Source: Leptofilum sp965223285
Lineage (GTDB): Bacteria > Chloroflexota > Anaerolineae > Promineifilales > Promineifilaceae
Direction of reading: 5' to 3'
Assembly (NCBI RefSeq): GCF_965223285.1
Contig: NZ_OZ244997.1
Coordinates: 1,116,001-1,180,000 of the forward strand
DNA: 64,000 nucleotides
Shown: one piece after another, positions 42,715 to 50,958 of the stretch
Numbering within the stretch: position 1 is the stretch's first letter
Layout of the letters: the number at the start of each line of letters is the position of its first letter
Notes under the pieces: model-generated
Told to the model about the DNA's origin: nothing
The model's input: the letters and a program-made list of their open reading frames with translations, nothing else
Databases searched by the model: none
Translations under genes and position numbers: made by a program

Positions 42715-44322
42715 TTAGGGGGTCGTGATGTTCAAACTGTATTGATCGCTCAGGTTTACACCACCGTCGTTGATGAGCCACACGTAATATATGCCAGTTG
42801 GTTGGTTTGACAATGATATAGTTTTTGTTGCAGAAAAGTCTCCATTTTGGCCTAGGAGCGTCAAATTGCCACAACTGCCTCGCCAAACGGTAATTTGACC
42901 CGCAATGGGTACAAATTCTGTTAATTTGATTGTTACATCAGTCTGGCCATTTAGCGAGAATTGATACCAGTCGTGGGTGTTCTCAGCTAAGAATTTGTAT
43001 GCTTGGTTAGTCTCGATGGGGTATGCTTGACTGCAAGCGTCATTTGGCTCACCCAGGGCGTTTTGACTGAGGTAGTTGTTGAGCATAAGAGGTAGATAGA
43101 TATTGCTGCCAGGGGAAGTGGGTGGGTCTATGGGCAAAAGCTCAATAGAAACGGCCGTTGCCGTTGCCACTTCAGAATTTGTTACTGTTTCTAAACCTGT
43201 TGCCGTAAACAATATTGTGCCACTGACTCTGGGAATATAGGTGCAGTTGAAGACGGCCGTTTGCCCCACGGCAAGTGTGTCCAGGAATAAATCACAGCCG
43301 GTATCCGGTTCTGAATTAATTGTTACCTCGTCCAGGCTGGCACTGCCATTGTTGGTGAGGGTTATGGTAAAGAAGAGCTGCTCCCCTTCTCTAATTGAGG
43401 CTTGGTCTGGCGTTACCGTCAGGGTTAGCAGTGGATTCACAATAGCGACATCAATTGTGTGATTTGCTTCGACTAAATATTCAATTGTTGTGGTGGTGGC
43501 TTGCACCGTTGCTGTATTGGTCTGATTGGCGATGGCACTGTCAACGTCGCAGCTATAGTTGAGGCTTTCGCCCGGTTCTAGCGCGGGCAAGCTGCCTGCG
43601 GTCTGATCACAATCGGCAAAGTCAGTGTTGGTAACGGCTATATTTTCCAACACGGTGTCTCCACTGTTTTCTATTGTTATTTCAACCGTGAACGGCTCGC
43701 CCTCAAGAACGGCCGTCGACGATATCGCTTGGCTTATGGTTGTGTCTGGGTGAAATACCTCGATGGCATCAAAAAAGACGTTAGCGATACTGCCATCTAT
43801 ATTTTGTTGCATTGCCAAAGATAAGGACACCGTTTGGTCTGCAAACTCAGTAATATCAATAATAGCATTGTTCCAACCTGTTGGATTGTTTATGCCGTCT
43901 ACAATTAATGACCATATTTCTTCATCATCAATGGTGACGACTGCACGATCGATATTTGGGGGACCAGGATCACGTTTGAGCGGATAGAACCAAAAAGAGA
44001 GCAATGCCGCATTTTCGGCAAGTGGGATCGATTGACGGGCTCCATTGTTGCGAATAATGAGCGGGCTTGGGCCACATGCACCGCCAACCCACAATGTTTG
44101 CTCACCGTCAATATTTTGTGGCGCTTCCTCGTCAATATCTGACCAATCACCAATACCGCTGAGGGGACAGGGTGTGCTAAAAAATTCCTCCCAGTCTGAA
44201 GGGATGTTTTCAAAACTGCCATCGTTGATTGGCTCTGCAAAAATGATTGGGGTGATAATGGTGAGTAAGGCTATGGTGAGCGTGAGGATGACCCACGGGG
44301 CTTTGATGTTTCGCCACTTCAT
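42715..44322 (-). CDS. Secreted protein with DUF11/CARDB repeats and C-terminal PPC-like domain
   Basis: The 535-residue protein has a signal peptide (to about 29) and an N-terminal jelly-roll region (SFENIPSDWEEF, WNNAIIDITEFADQ) typical of carbohydrate-binding-like modules. Two DUF11/CARDB-type beta domains follow (FTVEITIENSGDTVLENIAV; LFFTITLTNNGSASLDEVTI), then NIYLPLMLNNY and a PPC-like domain (EPNDACSQAYPIE, DWYQFSLNGQ). Its C-terminal 130 residues closely match those of the cadherin-repeat protein. AGGAGA precedes the ATG. It lies between the two pseudokinase genes and is a candidate extracellular partner of them. Confidence 0.82.
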   Translation of the reverse strand: MKWRNIKAPWVILTLTIALLTIITPIIFAEPINDGSFENIPSDWEEFFSTPCPLSGIGDWSDIDEEAPQNIDGEQTLWVGGACGPSPLIIRNNGARQSIPLAENAALLSFWFYPLKRDPGPPNIDRAVVTIDDEEIWSLIVDGINNPTGWNNAIIDITEFADQTVSLSLAMQQNIDGSIANVFFDAIEVFHPDTTISQAISSTAVLEGEPFTVEITIENSGDTVLENIAVTNTDFADCDQTAGSLPALEPGESLNYSCDVDSAIANQTNTATVQATTTTIEYLVEANHTIDVAIVNPLLTLTVTPDQASIREGEQLFFTITLTNNGSASLDEVTINSEPDTGCDLFLDTLAVGQTAVFNCTYIPRVSGTILFTATGLETVTNSEVATATAVSIELLPIDPPTSPGSNIYLPLMLNNYLSQNALGEPNDACSQAYPIETNQAYKFLAENTHDWYQFSLNGQTDVTIKLTEFVPIAGQITVWRGSCGNLTLLGQNGDFSATKTISLSNQPTGIYYVWLINDGGVNLSDQYSLNITTP

Positions 44323-44441
44323 TGATGTTTCTCCTGTCTCTTCGGCTAACGTTAGCGAGAGGTCCCAGACGCAAGCAAGGACACCTCTTTATTCTGGCGT
44401 GGAGAGGTTGCAATAACGCTTAAGACTTAAGAGTGAAAGCG

Positions 44442-46049
44442 TTAGGGGGTTGGTTCTGGGGGGACGGTGGGTGTGGATGGCCCTGATGTAGGAGCGGGAG
44501 GTTGAGGGGTGTTGCCGGGGGGAACGGCCGTTGTCCCCGGGTCCGATGGATCAGAGGGCACAGGCGTATCTGTTGGGTTTGGCGAAGTGGGTAGCCAGAT
44601 GAGTTGGCCTACGCTCAGCAGAATGGTGTCCAGACAGTTGACGTCTTGCAAGCGCGCGACGGTGGTGCCTGTAGCTTGGCTCAATGCAGAGAGAGAATCG
44701 TTGGCCTGAATTGTGTAGCGTACCCAACCAAAAGGCGGTGATGGTACACAACTGGTTTCTGTTGGTTCTAAAGTTGGCGTTTCTGTGGGTGTACTTGTTG
44801 TGGTGGCTGTCGCCGAAAGGGGAGGGTCTGTCGGTGTTGCAGGTACGGCCGTTGGGGAAGGCAAGCTGGTTGGCGTTTCTACTTCCTCAGTGGGGGGAAG
44901 CACCTCATCTTCTTGTGTTTCTGTTGCTGTGCTTGTGGGGCTGTTGGTAATAAGTGCTTCATCTGTTTCGGGAACGGCCGTCAATTCAACCGCTGCAGGC
45001 AGATTAATTGCTTCGGGTGATGGCGTCGTGTTTTGTGCGCGGTTTCCCCGTCCACGAATGACCATCATGGCCAAAAGCAACAGAAAGATAAGGACAATAG
45101 CTGGAACAATAAATCTTCTGATTTGAGGCTGTCGCAGGCGATTGAGCAAGCGTAGCCAGATTGGTGGGGGCGGGGGTGGGGGTGCTAATTCAGCGGCAAT
45201 TGCTTCTTCAATTGCTTGCACCTGGGCATTGATAGTTTCGTAGCGGCTCCACTCCCGCTGCCAAATACTGTTTTGTACCAGGCTGTAGGTTGCCAAAGCT
45301 AAATCAGAACGAACCTGATTCAGCGGAACCTCGCGTGCTCCCCGTTTTTGCTCAAAAATGTCCCATTCGGAAACTGGCAAGGCGGGCTGGCGGCCTGCTA
45401 GCAAACGATAAATCAATATGCCCAATGAGAAAACATTGCTTCGCCCTGAAAGTGCCTTGCCCGCTTTTTGCTCAGGGGATTGGTAATCTAACTCTCTGGA
45501 CTGCTCCTCGTCTAACTGTGAGACAACGGGCGGCACAGGTGGTACGACCAAATCAAGCAGATAAGGATTGCCGGCGTCATCCACAAAGATGTTCTCGGGG
45601 CGCAAATCGTGATGAATGAGGCCGGTTGGGTGGGCTACACTGAGTCCCAGTGCCAATTTTTTTACCAATTCTAGCGCAGCCACGATTTCCGCTTTGTCGG
45701 TAGTATTCTCAGGTGGAGGAGGCGTGTCGTCTAGCTTTTCAGACAAAAATTGGCCTGTGTGGTACGGCATGACGGCAAACGGCCGTTTGCCATCCACCCC
45801 AAAATCTTGCAAAGGTAGCAGCGTGTCATGAGCCAGCTGCGAGATGGTTTCTGCACGACGCTGAAAACGTTCGCTCAAATCGGTTGCTCTGGCGGCCTCA
45901 GGTTGTAAGGTTACCAAAAACACAGCATCGTCGGTTTTTGTATTTTTGGCTAGATAGATAGCACTCGCCGCTTGCTCCACGAGCAGTTCATCCAGCACGT
46001 AATGGCTTATGTGGTTGTCATTTGCTTTTTTATTACGTGAAGATGCCAT
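44442..46049 (-). CDS. Transmembrane pseudokinase with extracellular LysM domain
   Basis: The 535-residue protein has a kinase-like fold (about 17-285), a proline run (290-296), a membrane segment (312-332), a Thr/Pro/Glu linker, one LysM domain (about 444-487; YTIQANDSLSALSQATG) and a Pro-rich tail. The beta-3 lysine is valine (VFLVTL, V46), the glycine loop is absent and DFG is DLV (166-168). HHD and the following asparagine are kept (LIHHDLRPEN). It is probably a pseudokinase. LysM binds peptidoglycan, so the protein may couple wall state to a cytoplasmic partner. It is the second of two related genes. Confidence 0.87.
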   Translation of the reverse strand: MASSRNKKANDNHISHYVLDELLVEQAASAIYLAKNTKTDDAVFLVTLQPEAARATDLSERFQRRAETISQLAHDTLLPLQDFGVDGKRPFAVMPYHTGQFLSEKLDDTPPPPENTTDKAEIVAALELVKKLALGLSVAHPTGLIHHDLRPENIFVDDAGNPYLLDLVVPPVPPVVSQLDEEQSRELDYQSPEQKAGKALSGRSNVFSLGILIYRLLAGRQPALPVSEWDIFEQKRGAREVPLNQVRSDLALATYSLVQNSIWQREWSRYETINAQVQAIEEAIAAELAPPPPPPPIWLRLLNRLRQPQIRRFIVPAIVLIFLLLLAMMVIRGRGNRAQNTTPSPEAINLPAAVELTAVPETDEALITNSPTSTATETQEDEVLPPTEEVETPTSLPSPTAVPATPTDPPLSATATTTSTPTETPTLEPTETSCVPSPPFGWVRYTIQANDSLSALSQATGTTVARLQDVNCLDTILLSVGQLIWLPTSPNPTDTPVPSDPSDPGTTAVPPGNTPQPPAPTSGPSTPTVPPEPTP

Positions 46050-46171
46050 GAGTTAATTATTACTATCTTTGCCCCTTTTTGCTTTAGGCGTGCCCAAAAA
46101 TATGCTGGCGTTGAGACCACACCAGCCCAATTATACACATTCTTATGCAAACTACAGTAATGTGAGTGCTT

Positions 46172-46756
46172 TTACTCAGAAAGCAAGGTGATGGTGCGGT
46201 TATCACTGGTGAGCAGGCTTGAGGATTCATCTTCCCATTGTAAACGAACCTGCCAAACGGCCGTTCCTGCCTCAGCTATATCCTCAAAAGCTACTAATAC
46301 TTGGTAGCCATCCCCAAAATTGGGCTGATTGAGGCTGCTGGTTGCAATTACCGTATCGTCTTGGCGCAGTGTGAAAACCAATGCCTGCCCCGGCAGCAGC
46401 AGTTCTGAATATTGCCAGTAAAAGGTAATACGGCCGTTTAGCGGCAAGCTACTCTCGTTCGGTGGGCCTGAAAGGGTAATGGCGGCCTCCGGGGCAACGT
46501 TTGGACGTGGTGTGATGGTAGGCGTTGGGCTAGGTAAGATGGTTGCTGGCAGTATCGGCGGGCGTGTTGAGGTCGTGCTGGGTATGGTGCTAGGCTGGCT
46601 GGAAACGGCCGTGCCCGCCATAACTGTTGGCTGCGGCTCAGATGCCGTGCGAGGTAGAAAATTCAGCCCGATAATGATCAGCAACATAACCACCAGCGGG
46701 GTGACGGAATATAAAAGGCGTTTTCGGTTAATTTTTCTGTTGCCGTTGCTGGTCAT
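46172..46756 (-). CDS. Membrane-tethered Ig-like protein
   Basis: The 194-residue protein has a basic N-terminus, one membrane anchor (about 14-32), a Thr/Ser/Pro linker (40-90), and a beta domain (about 92-194; ITLSGPPNESSLPLNGRITF). This domain resembles the Ig-like domain of pseudokinase 1 in the W-Y/S-W core and the closing SxNRxI segment (SDNRTITL here, SSNRLIAI there). No catalytic motif is seen. It follows the M23 peptidase gene, with a predicted structured RNA between, and precedes pseudokinase 2. Confidence 0.65.
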   Translation of the reverse strand: MTSNGNRKINRKRLLYSVTPLVVMLLIIIGLNFLPRTASEPQPTVMAGTAVSSQPSTIPSTTSTRPPILPATILPSPTPTITPRPNVAPEAAITLSGPPNESSLPLNGRITFYWQYSELLLPGQALVFTLRQDDTVIATSSLNQPNFGDGYQVLVAFEDIAEAGTAVWQVRLQWEDESSSLLTSDNRTITLLSE

Positions 46757-46802
46757 GCTCTGCCTTTGCGTATGTTTGTTGGCAAAATTGTCGTTGAATG
46801 TA

Positions 46803-46928
46803 CAAACGGCGCAACTTGCGTCGCGCCGTTTGCCTCAGAAAAGAAAGAGGAGCCCCGAGTAACTTTGTGATAAAAGTTACAAACAGATTGTAACAGCCCG
46901 CATGTTGGGTTCATCTGATGTTTGTCAC
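46803..46928 (-). ncRNA. Candidate structured RNA, copy A (with stem-loop at its 3' end)
   Basis: Read on the minus strand it starts GACAAACATCA (plus 46917-46927), then has GAACCCAA and GCGG. A 7-bp hairpin follows (GTTACAA at plus 46876-46882 with TTGTAAC at 46888-46894), then the conserved block GTTACTCGGGGCTCCTC (plus 46847-46863), a pyrimidine tract and a perfect 10-bp stem (46803-46812 with 46823-46832). AACTTT (46861-46866) can also pair with AAAGTT (46873-46878), which excludes the first hairpin. The same blocks occur at 63789-63882. It lies 46 bases upstream of the gene at 46756, so it could be a cis-regulator or a small RNA. Confidence 0.5.
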
Positions 46929-46983
46929 TATTCTTGGTGAGCTTTATCATGGGCAATTGGTCAGGTTCTGATGCGTGGCTTGT

Positions 46984-47775
46984 TTAGCTGTTACAAACGG
47001 GTTGCGCCGTGCAGCCGTTGGCAGCAGAGGTGCATTGGTAGTTGAGTGCCATGCCCAGGTAGGGCGACGGGTCTAGCGTGTTTTCAAACAGGAGCTCGTT
47101 TAGGTAACGGCCGTTGCCATCATCCTTCACAATCGAAAAATGTAAATGCACCCAGATGTTCCGAGTGGCATTTCCATTGTAATCACCTGTGTAACCCAGT
47201 AGCGTGCCTTGCTCCACAAACAGTTCAGACGTACCGGGCGGAAAAGCTGGTTCAATAAAGCTGTTGCCTTCCCGGTCTGCCATGTGGGTGTAATACAGCC
47301 AAATTTGTTCACCGGGGCGTAACGGATCATCGGGTACGCGCACAATGAGCGCGCTGCGCCAATTTTCATCGCGGGTTACGTAGCCATCGTAGGCGGCATA
47401 AACAGGCGCAGTGCCAGGATTACCTTCGCTAAAAATATCAATGCCCTGATGTGGGTTGCTATTGGAATACGGGCCGCGCGGATCTTCATACAGTAACCCA
47501 ATGAAGCCATCAGTAGGCAAAATAAAAGGGGCACCAGGGCAGGCGTCTTGTTGCGTGGTGATCAACGCGGCACGTTCTGAAGAGTCGCCCTGTGCCCACT
47601 GCAAAAAAGAGTGGCTCCGGGGGTCGCTCAACAAGCGTAGATACCCCAGGCCGCGATTTAGCACAAACGCCCCGATGAAAAGCACCAGCAGCGCAAGCCC
47701 GATCTTGAGCCAGCGATACTCTGGGGCAAAGAACCAACCGCTAAGTTGTTTGAATTTGGGGAAAAGCGATTTCAT
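46984..47775 (-). CDS. Membrane-anchored M23 (LytM) peptidase
   Basis: The 263-residue protein has one N-terminal membrane anchor (about 24-44) and an extracytoplasmic LytM domain. HQGIDIF gives the first His and Asp, VYAAYDGYVT and YTHMADREGN form the core, and VHLHFSI gives the HxH zinc ligands. Zinc endopeptidases of this group cut peptidoglycan cross-links or act as regulators of amidases. All metal ligands are present, so it should be active. In the same run are pseudokinases with wall-binding LysM and SH3b domains. Confidence 0.88.
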   Translation of the reverse strand: MKSLFPKFKQLSGWFFAPEYRWLKIGLALLVLFIGAFVLNRGLGYLRLLSDPRSHSFLQWAQGDSSERAALITTQQDACPGAPFILPTDGFIGLLYEDPRGPYSNSNPHQGIDIFSEGNPGTAPVYAAYDGYVTRDENWRSALIVRVPDDPLRPGEQIWLYYTHMADREGNSFIEPAFPPGTSELFVEQGTLLGYTGDYNGNATRNIWVHLHFSIVKDDGNGRYLNELLFENTLDPSPYLGMALNYQCTSAANGCTAQPVCNS

Positions 47776-47790
47776 AGAATGTGAATTTGT

Positions 47791-48294
47791 TCAGGATTGC
47801 TTGAGCTTGGCAGCCCACTGCTGGAAGTGTGCCTGATCTTTTTCACTAAGGAAGGGATTTTGCACCGCCAGGTTGCAAATTCGCAGCGCATCCTCAAATT
47901 TGCCTTCACGGCGGTAAATGACGCGCAAATGTTCATACGGAAACCGCGTAGAAACCTGATCGCGAACTGCCTGTTCATAATGTTGGCACGCCTCTTCAAT
48001 GCGCCCTGCCATTTCCAAGGCTTTGCCGCTGGATAAATTTTCCAGGATGCGGGGTCGGAGTTCGCTGTAAAGCAAATCGTAAGCACGGAGTTGGCCTTTG
48101 AGCTCGGTGGTTTGCTCCGCTTTTTCCAATTCTTGGGATTGGTTCTCAATAAAGTAGAGGATGGCCTGTGCGGAAACACCCTCTGCTTGCTGTTGTTTCA
48201 GTTGTGAACGCAGGATTGCCTCTGCCTGGGCAAACGCGTCATTTTCTTTTGCAAAATTATTCTCCTGTTTCTGAAATGGCCACCACTTTGGCAT
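47791..48294 (-). CDS. Helical TPR-like cytoplasmic protein
   Basis: From ATG 48294 (AGGAGC upstream) the protein has 167 residues, almost all helical. It begins MPKWWPFQKQ and has a charged middle region. A TPR-like pair follows (about 100-150: GKALEMAGRIEEACQHYEQA and HLRVIYRREGKFEDALRICN). It probably mediates contacts with other proteins. It ends 15 bases before the start of the M23 peptidase gene, so the two are likely co-transcribed. No enzymatic motif was seen. Confidence 0.7.
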   Translation of the reverse strand: MPKWWPFQKQENNFAKENDAFAQAEAILRSQLKQQQAEGVSAQAILYFIENQSQELEKAEQTTELKGQLRAYDLLYSELRPRILENLSSGKALEMAGRIEEACQHYEQAVRDQVSTRFPYEHLRVIYRREGKFEDALRICNLAVQNPFLSEKDQAHFQQWAAKLKQS

Positions 48295-48398
48295 AAATAA
48301 AGCTCCTAACAAAACAATATAACTTATTCCACCCTACAGCATAAATTGTCTTTCTAAATGTGAAACTTGCGGCTGAAATTTGGTGGGAGATTCGGAAC

Positions 48399-49361
48399 CT
48401 AATCTGCAAAAAGTGGAGCAAGCTCAGCCACGTCTACATTTCCGCCACTCAAGATGACGCCAATGCGTTGACCTGGCTCACCAATTTTGCCTGTGAAAAC
48501 AGGGGCCAATGCTACGGCAGCACTGGGTTCCACAACCAGCTTCAGGCGCGCCCAGAGGAAGCGTAGCGTGGTGACAATTTCATCTTCGGTTACCGTAAGC
48601 ATGTCGCTAACGTATTGACGCAGGATGGGGAGGTTGTGCGCACCGACAAAGCGGGTACGTAAGCCATCGGCCAGGGTGTTGGGTACGGCCGTTAACCTTA
48701 CAATTTCGCCACGTTGCCAAGATTGCTGGGCATCGTTGGCAATGGCAGGTTCTACCCCAATGACACGGCAGGTTGGCTGCACGGCCGCTGCTGCCAAAGC
48801 AGTGCCACTGAGCAAACCGGCACCACCTACTGGTGCAAAGAGCAGATCGAGTGGGCCAACCTCTTGTAATAGCTCTAAAGCGGCCGTTCCGGCTCCAGCA
48901 ATGATGTTAGGATTGTCATACGGGTGGATGAGTGTGTAGCCATGTTTCTCAATTTGCTGGGCACAAACGGCTTCCCGCTCAATGGCGGGGCAGGTGATGA
49001 TGGTTGCGCCATAGCCAGCCGTGGCCGCTTTTTTGATGGCCGGAGCATTGTCTGGCATCACAATAGTAGCCTTCACGCCCAGTAACTTTGCAGCAAGTGC
49101 TAATCCCTGGGCGTGGTTGCCGCTGGAATGGGTGACCACGCCTGCTTCTTTTTGGGCTTTGCTTAGTTGGCTCACCGCATTGTATGCGCCACGAAATTTG
49201 AATGCCCCAACGCGCTGGAAGTTCTCGCATTTGAGGAAGATTTGGTGGCCAGTTTGCTGATTTAGGGTACGTGAGGTGTGAACAGGTGTTTGGTTGGCGA
49301 TGCCAGCGATGCGGTTGGCGGCTTCTAAGACGGCCGTTGGTTGCGGAATTTGTAGACTCAT
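48399..49361 (-). CDS. PLP-dependent threonine/serine dehydratase family enzyme
   Basis: The 320-residue protein is a fold-type II PLP enzyme. It has the lysine motif FKFRGAYNAV (K near 53), the substrate loop SSGNHAQGLALAA, and the glycine-rich phosphate loop APVGGAGLLSG. It lacks a C-terminal ACT domain, so it fits catabolic threonine dehydratase, serine racemase or threo-3-hydroxyaspartate ammonia-lyase. A choice among these is not possible by eye. It precedes the run of surface genes but has no evident link to them. Confidence 0.88.
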   Translation of the reverse strand: MSLQIPQPTAVLEAANRIAGIANQTPVHTSRTLNQQTGHQIFLKCENFQRVGAFKFRGAYNAVSQLSKAQKEAGVVTHSSGNHAQGLALAAKLLGVKATIVMPDNAPAIKKAATAGYGATIITCPAIEREAVCAQQIEKHGYTLIHPYDNPNIIAGAGTAALELLQEVGPLDLLFAPVGGAGLLSGTALAAAAVQPTCRVIGVEPAIANDAQQSWQRGEIVRLTAVPNTLADGLRTRFVGAHNLPILRQYVSDMLTVTEDEIVTTLRFLWARLKLVVEPSAAVALAPVFTGKIGEPGQRIGVILSGGNVDVAELAPLFAD

Positions 49362-49374
49362 GTGGGAGTTGAGT

Positions 49375-50256
49375 TTATAACGGCCGTTTCATCTCGATTC
49401 GCCGAAAGGAATCGAAATAGCCAGCTTTCTGAAAGCCAATCCATTTTGGATCTTCACACAGGTTTTCGGCAATGGAATCCTGACGCTTGTGTCGCTGATG
49501 CAGCACCGCCAGGACTGTTTCGGTCACTTCCGCCGGATCGCCAACGGTCACCTCAACAATGAGCCGCGTGAGCTGAAGCAAACCCGCATGGTATGTTACC
49601 CAGCCGCGACCGCCATTTTTCAGCTCCACAAGCAAGGCAGACAGGTTTCGTACATTTTGTTGAGATTCTGTTTCATTCAGCCAATTCGGCCGTTCTTCCC
49701 GGTGAGAGAGCAAAATGATGGCATCTTCATGGTTCAGCGTGGTGATACGCTTCACTTTGTCAAAAATTGTATTGTCTAGCTGCGTTTTCGGGGCGCGACG
49801 GGCCACAATTAGTTCGCGAGTTTCCTTGAAGCCAAACTTGAGAAAAAGTTGATGTGCTGGCGTATTTCCCTTGATGACTTCTAGCCAAATTGTGTCTAGC
49901 GAATCTTTTTCCCCAGCTTCCAGAAGACCCATCATGAGTGCGCTGCCAGTTCCCTTACGCCGACCGGCAGGCAATACCCCCAGCCGCGTGATCCAGCCGC
50001 GCTCTTCCCGCACGCCAAGCATTCCCAAACCCAGCATAGCATCCTCCTCCACGGCTACGCAAGAATGCTCTAGCGAAACATCATACACGCGGCAATATTC
50101 CATGAGGCGTGCCACATTCATAGGCATGGGCACCATGTAATCGACCCGTGTTTCATTGTAGGCGTCAGTGAGCTGTTCGTAGGTAAATTCGCTTGCGGGC
50201 TGTAGGTTCATGTGCGCATGTGAAGCTGCAAATCGGGTAGCGGGCTTATGAATCAT
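49375..50256 (-). CDS. GNAT-family acetyltransferase
   Basis: The 293-residue protein has a GNAT domain in its N-terminal half (ITRLGVLPAGRRKGTGSALM is the acetyl-CoA loop; WLEVIKGNTPAHQLFLKFGF follows) and a C-terminal half without a named domain that ends FQKAGYFDSFRRIEM, which resembles a second, degenerate GNAT unit. Substrate unknown. The start at 50256 overlaps the response regulator stop by 11 bases; an internal ATG at 50211 would give a 278-residue protein starting at the conserved part. Neither has a good ribosome binding site. Confidence 0.8.
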   Translation of the reverse strand: MIHKPATRFAASHAHMNLQPASEFTYEQLTDAYNETRVDYMVPMPMNVARLMEYCRVYDVSLEHSCVAVEEDAMLGLGMLGVREERGWITRLGVLPAGRRKGTGSALMMGLLEAGEKDSLDTIWLEVIKGNTPAHQLFLKFGFKETRELIVARRAPKTQLDNTIFDKVKRITTLNHEDAIILLSHREERPNWLNETESQQNVRNLSALLVELKNGGRGWVTYHAGLLQLTRLIVEVTVGDPAEVTETVLAVLHQRHKRQDSIAENLCEDPKWIGFQKAGYFDSFRRIEMKRPL

Positions 50257-50617
50257 GGGTCAGGTAGGCAGCAATCTCGTCGGCAAAGGATTTTACGTTG
50301 ATTGGTTTGGTGATGCAGCCGTCGCAACCGTACCGCTGGGCCATTTCCAATGCTTTATCGGCGGGCCAGGCGGTTATGGCTACGATTGGGATGTTTTTCA
50401 TTTCTGGGATTTGTTTAAGAAGGGTGACAACCGTTTGCCCATCAACATCTGGCAAGCCCATATCAACCAGTATCAAATCTGGGGTTTCTTCGAGTGCCAG
50501 GGCAACCCCGGTTTCGCCATCAGCGGCGTGGAGCAAACGGTAGTTGTGGGGTTCTAATACACGCTCTACCAACAGGCGGTTGGCGTGATTGTCTTCTATT
50601 TGTAGTATTGTTTTCAT
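50246..50617 (-). CDS. Stand-alone response-regulator receiver
   Basis: The 123-residue protein is a single receiver domain: QIEDNHANRLLVERVL supplies the acidic pair, LILVDMGLPDVDG the phosphorylated aspartate (near 52), and CITKPINVKSF the lysine. It has no output domain and so would act like CheY or as a phosphorelay intermediate. Two hybrid kinases and a free Hpt protein are encoded a few genes upstream on the same strand, which makes it a good candidate partner. The ATG at 50617 is chosen because the upstream extension does not match a receiver. Confidence 0.88.
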   Translation of the reverse strand: MKTILQIEDNHANRLLVERVLEPHNYRLLHAADGETGVALALEETPDLILVDMGLPDVDGQTVVTLLKQIPEMKNIPIVAITAWPADKALEMAQRYGCDGCITKPINVKSFADEIAAYLTHDS

Positions 50618-50621
50618 GCGT

Positions 50622-50876
50622 TTATGCGGCAGGTGGGGGGACGGGAAGGTCTGCAACGGCCGTATCTCGCCATTTTTCCCCTTCCTCAATTAACATGACT
50701 GGAATGCCGTCCCGAATAGGGTATTTCATGTTGGTGTCTGCACAGACGAGCCAGCAATTATGCACGAGTTCCAGTTGCCCAGGGTCATCCCCATATTCTG
50801 TTGATTGCACCGCTAACGGGCAGCGCAAAATGGATAAAAGTTGTGGGCTGATTGGCAGATCACTGATGTTTGTCAT
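50622..50876 (-). CDS. Trm112-like small protein with reduced zinc site
   Basis: The 84-residue protein matches the Trm112/UPF0434 pattern: ISPQLLSILRCPLAVQST at the start and YPIRDGIPVMLIEEGEKW at the end. Members serve as activators of methyltransferases or as small zinc proteins. The usual CPxC and CxxC pairs are incomplete (RCPLA and NCWLVCAD), so zinc binding is doubtful. It is encoded immediately upstream of the receiver gene, five bases away. Confidence 0.75.
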   Translation of the reverse strand: MTNISDLPISPQLLSILRCPLAVQSTEYGDDPGQLELVHNCWLVCADTNMKYPIRDGIPVMLIEEGEKWRDTAVADLPVPPPAA

Positions 50877-50958
50877 TCATAACCTCGCTTATTGCTCTTT
50901 CCTTCGTTGGCAATCATACGCATCTTCCTAAAAGTAGCAAGCTTTGGTTTGGCTTGCC

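Noticed and set aside
40397..46049. Calling the two kinase-fold proteins active Ser/Thr kinases
   Set aside because: Both lack the beta-3 lysine, and one also lacks the HRD aspartate, so activity is not supported.
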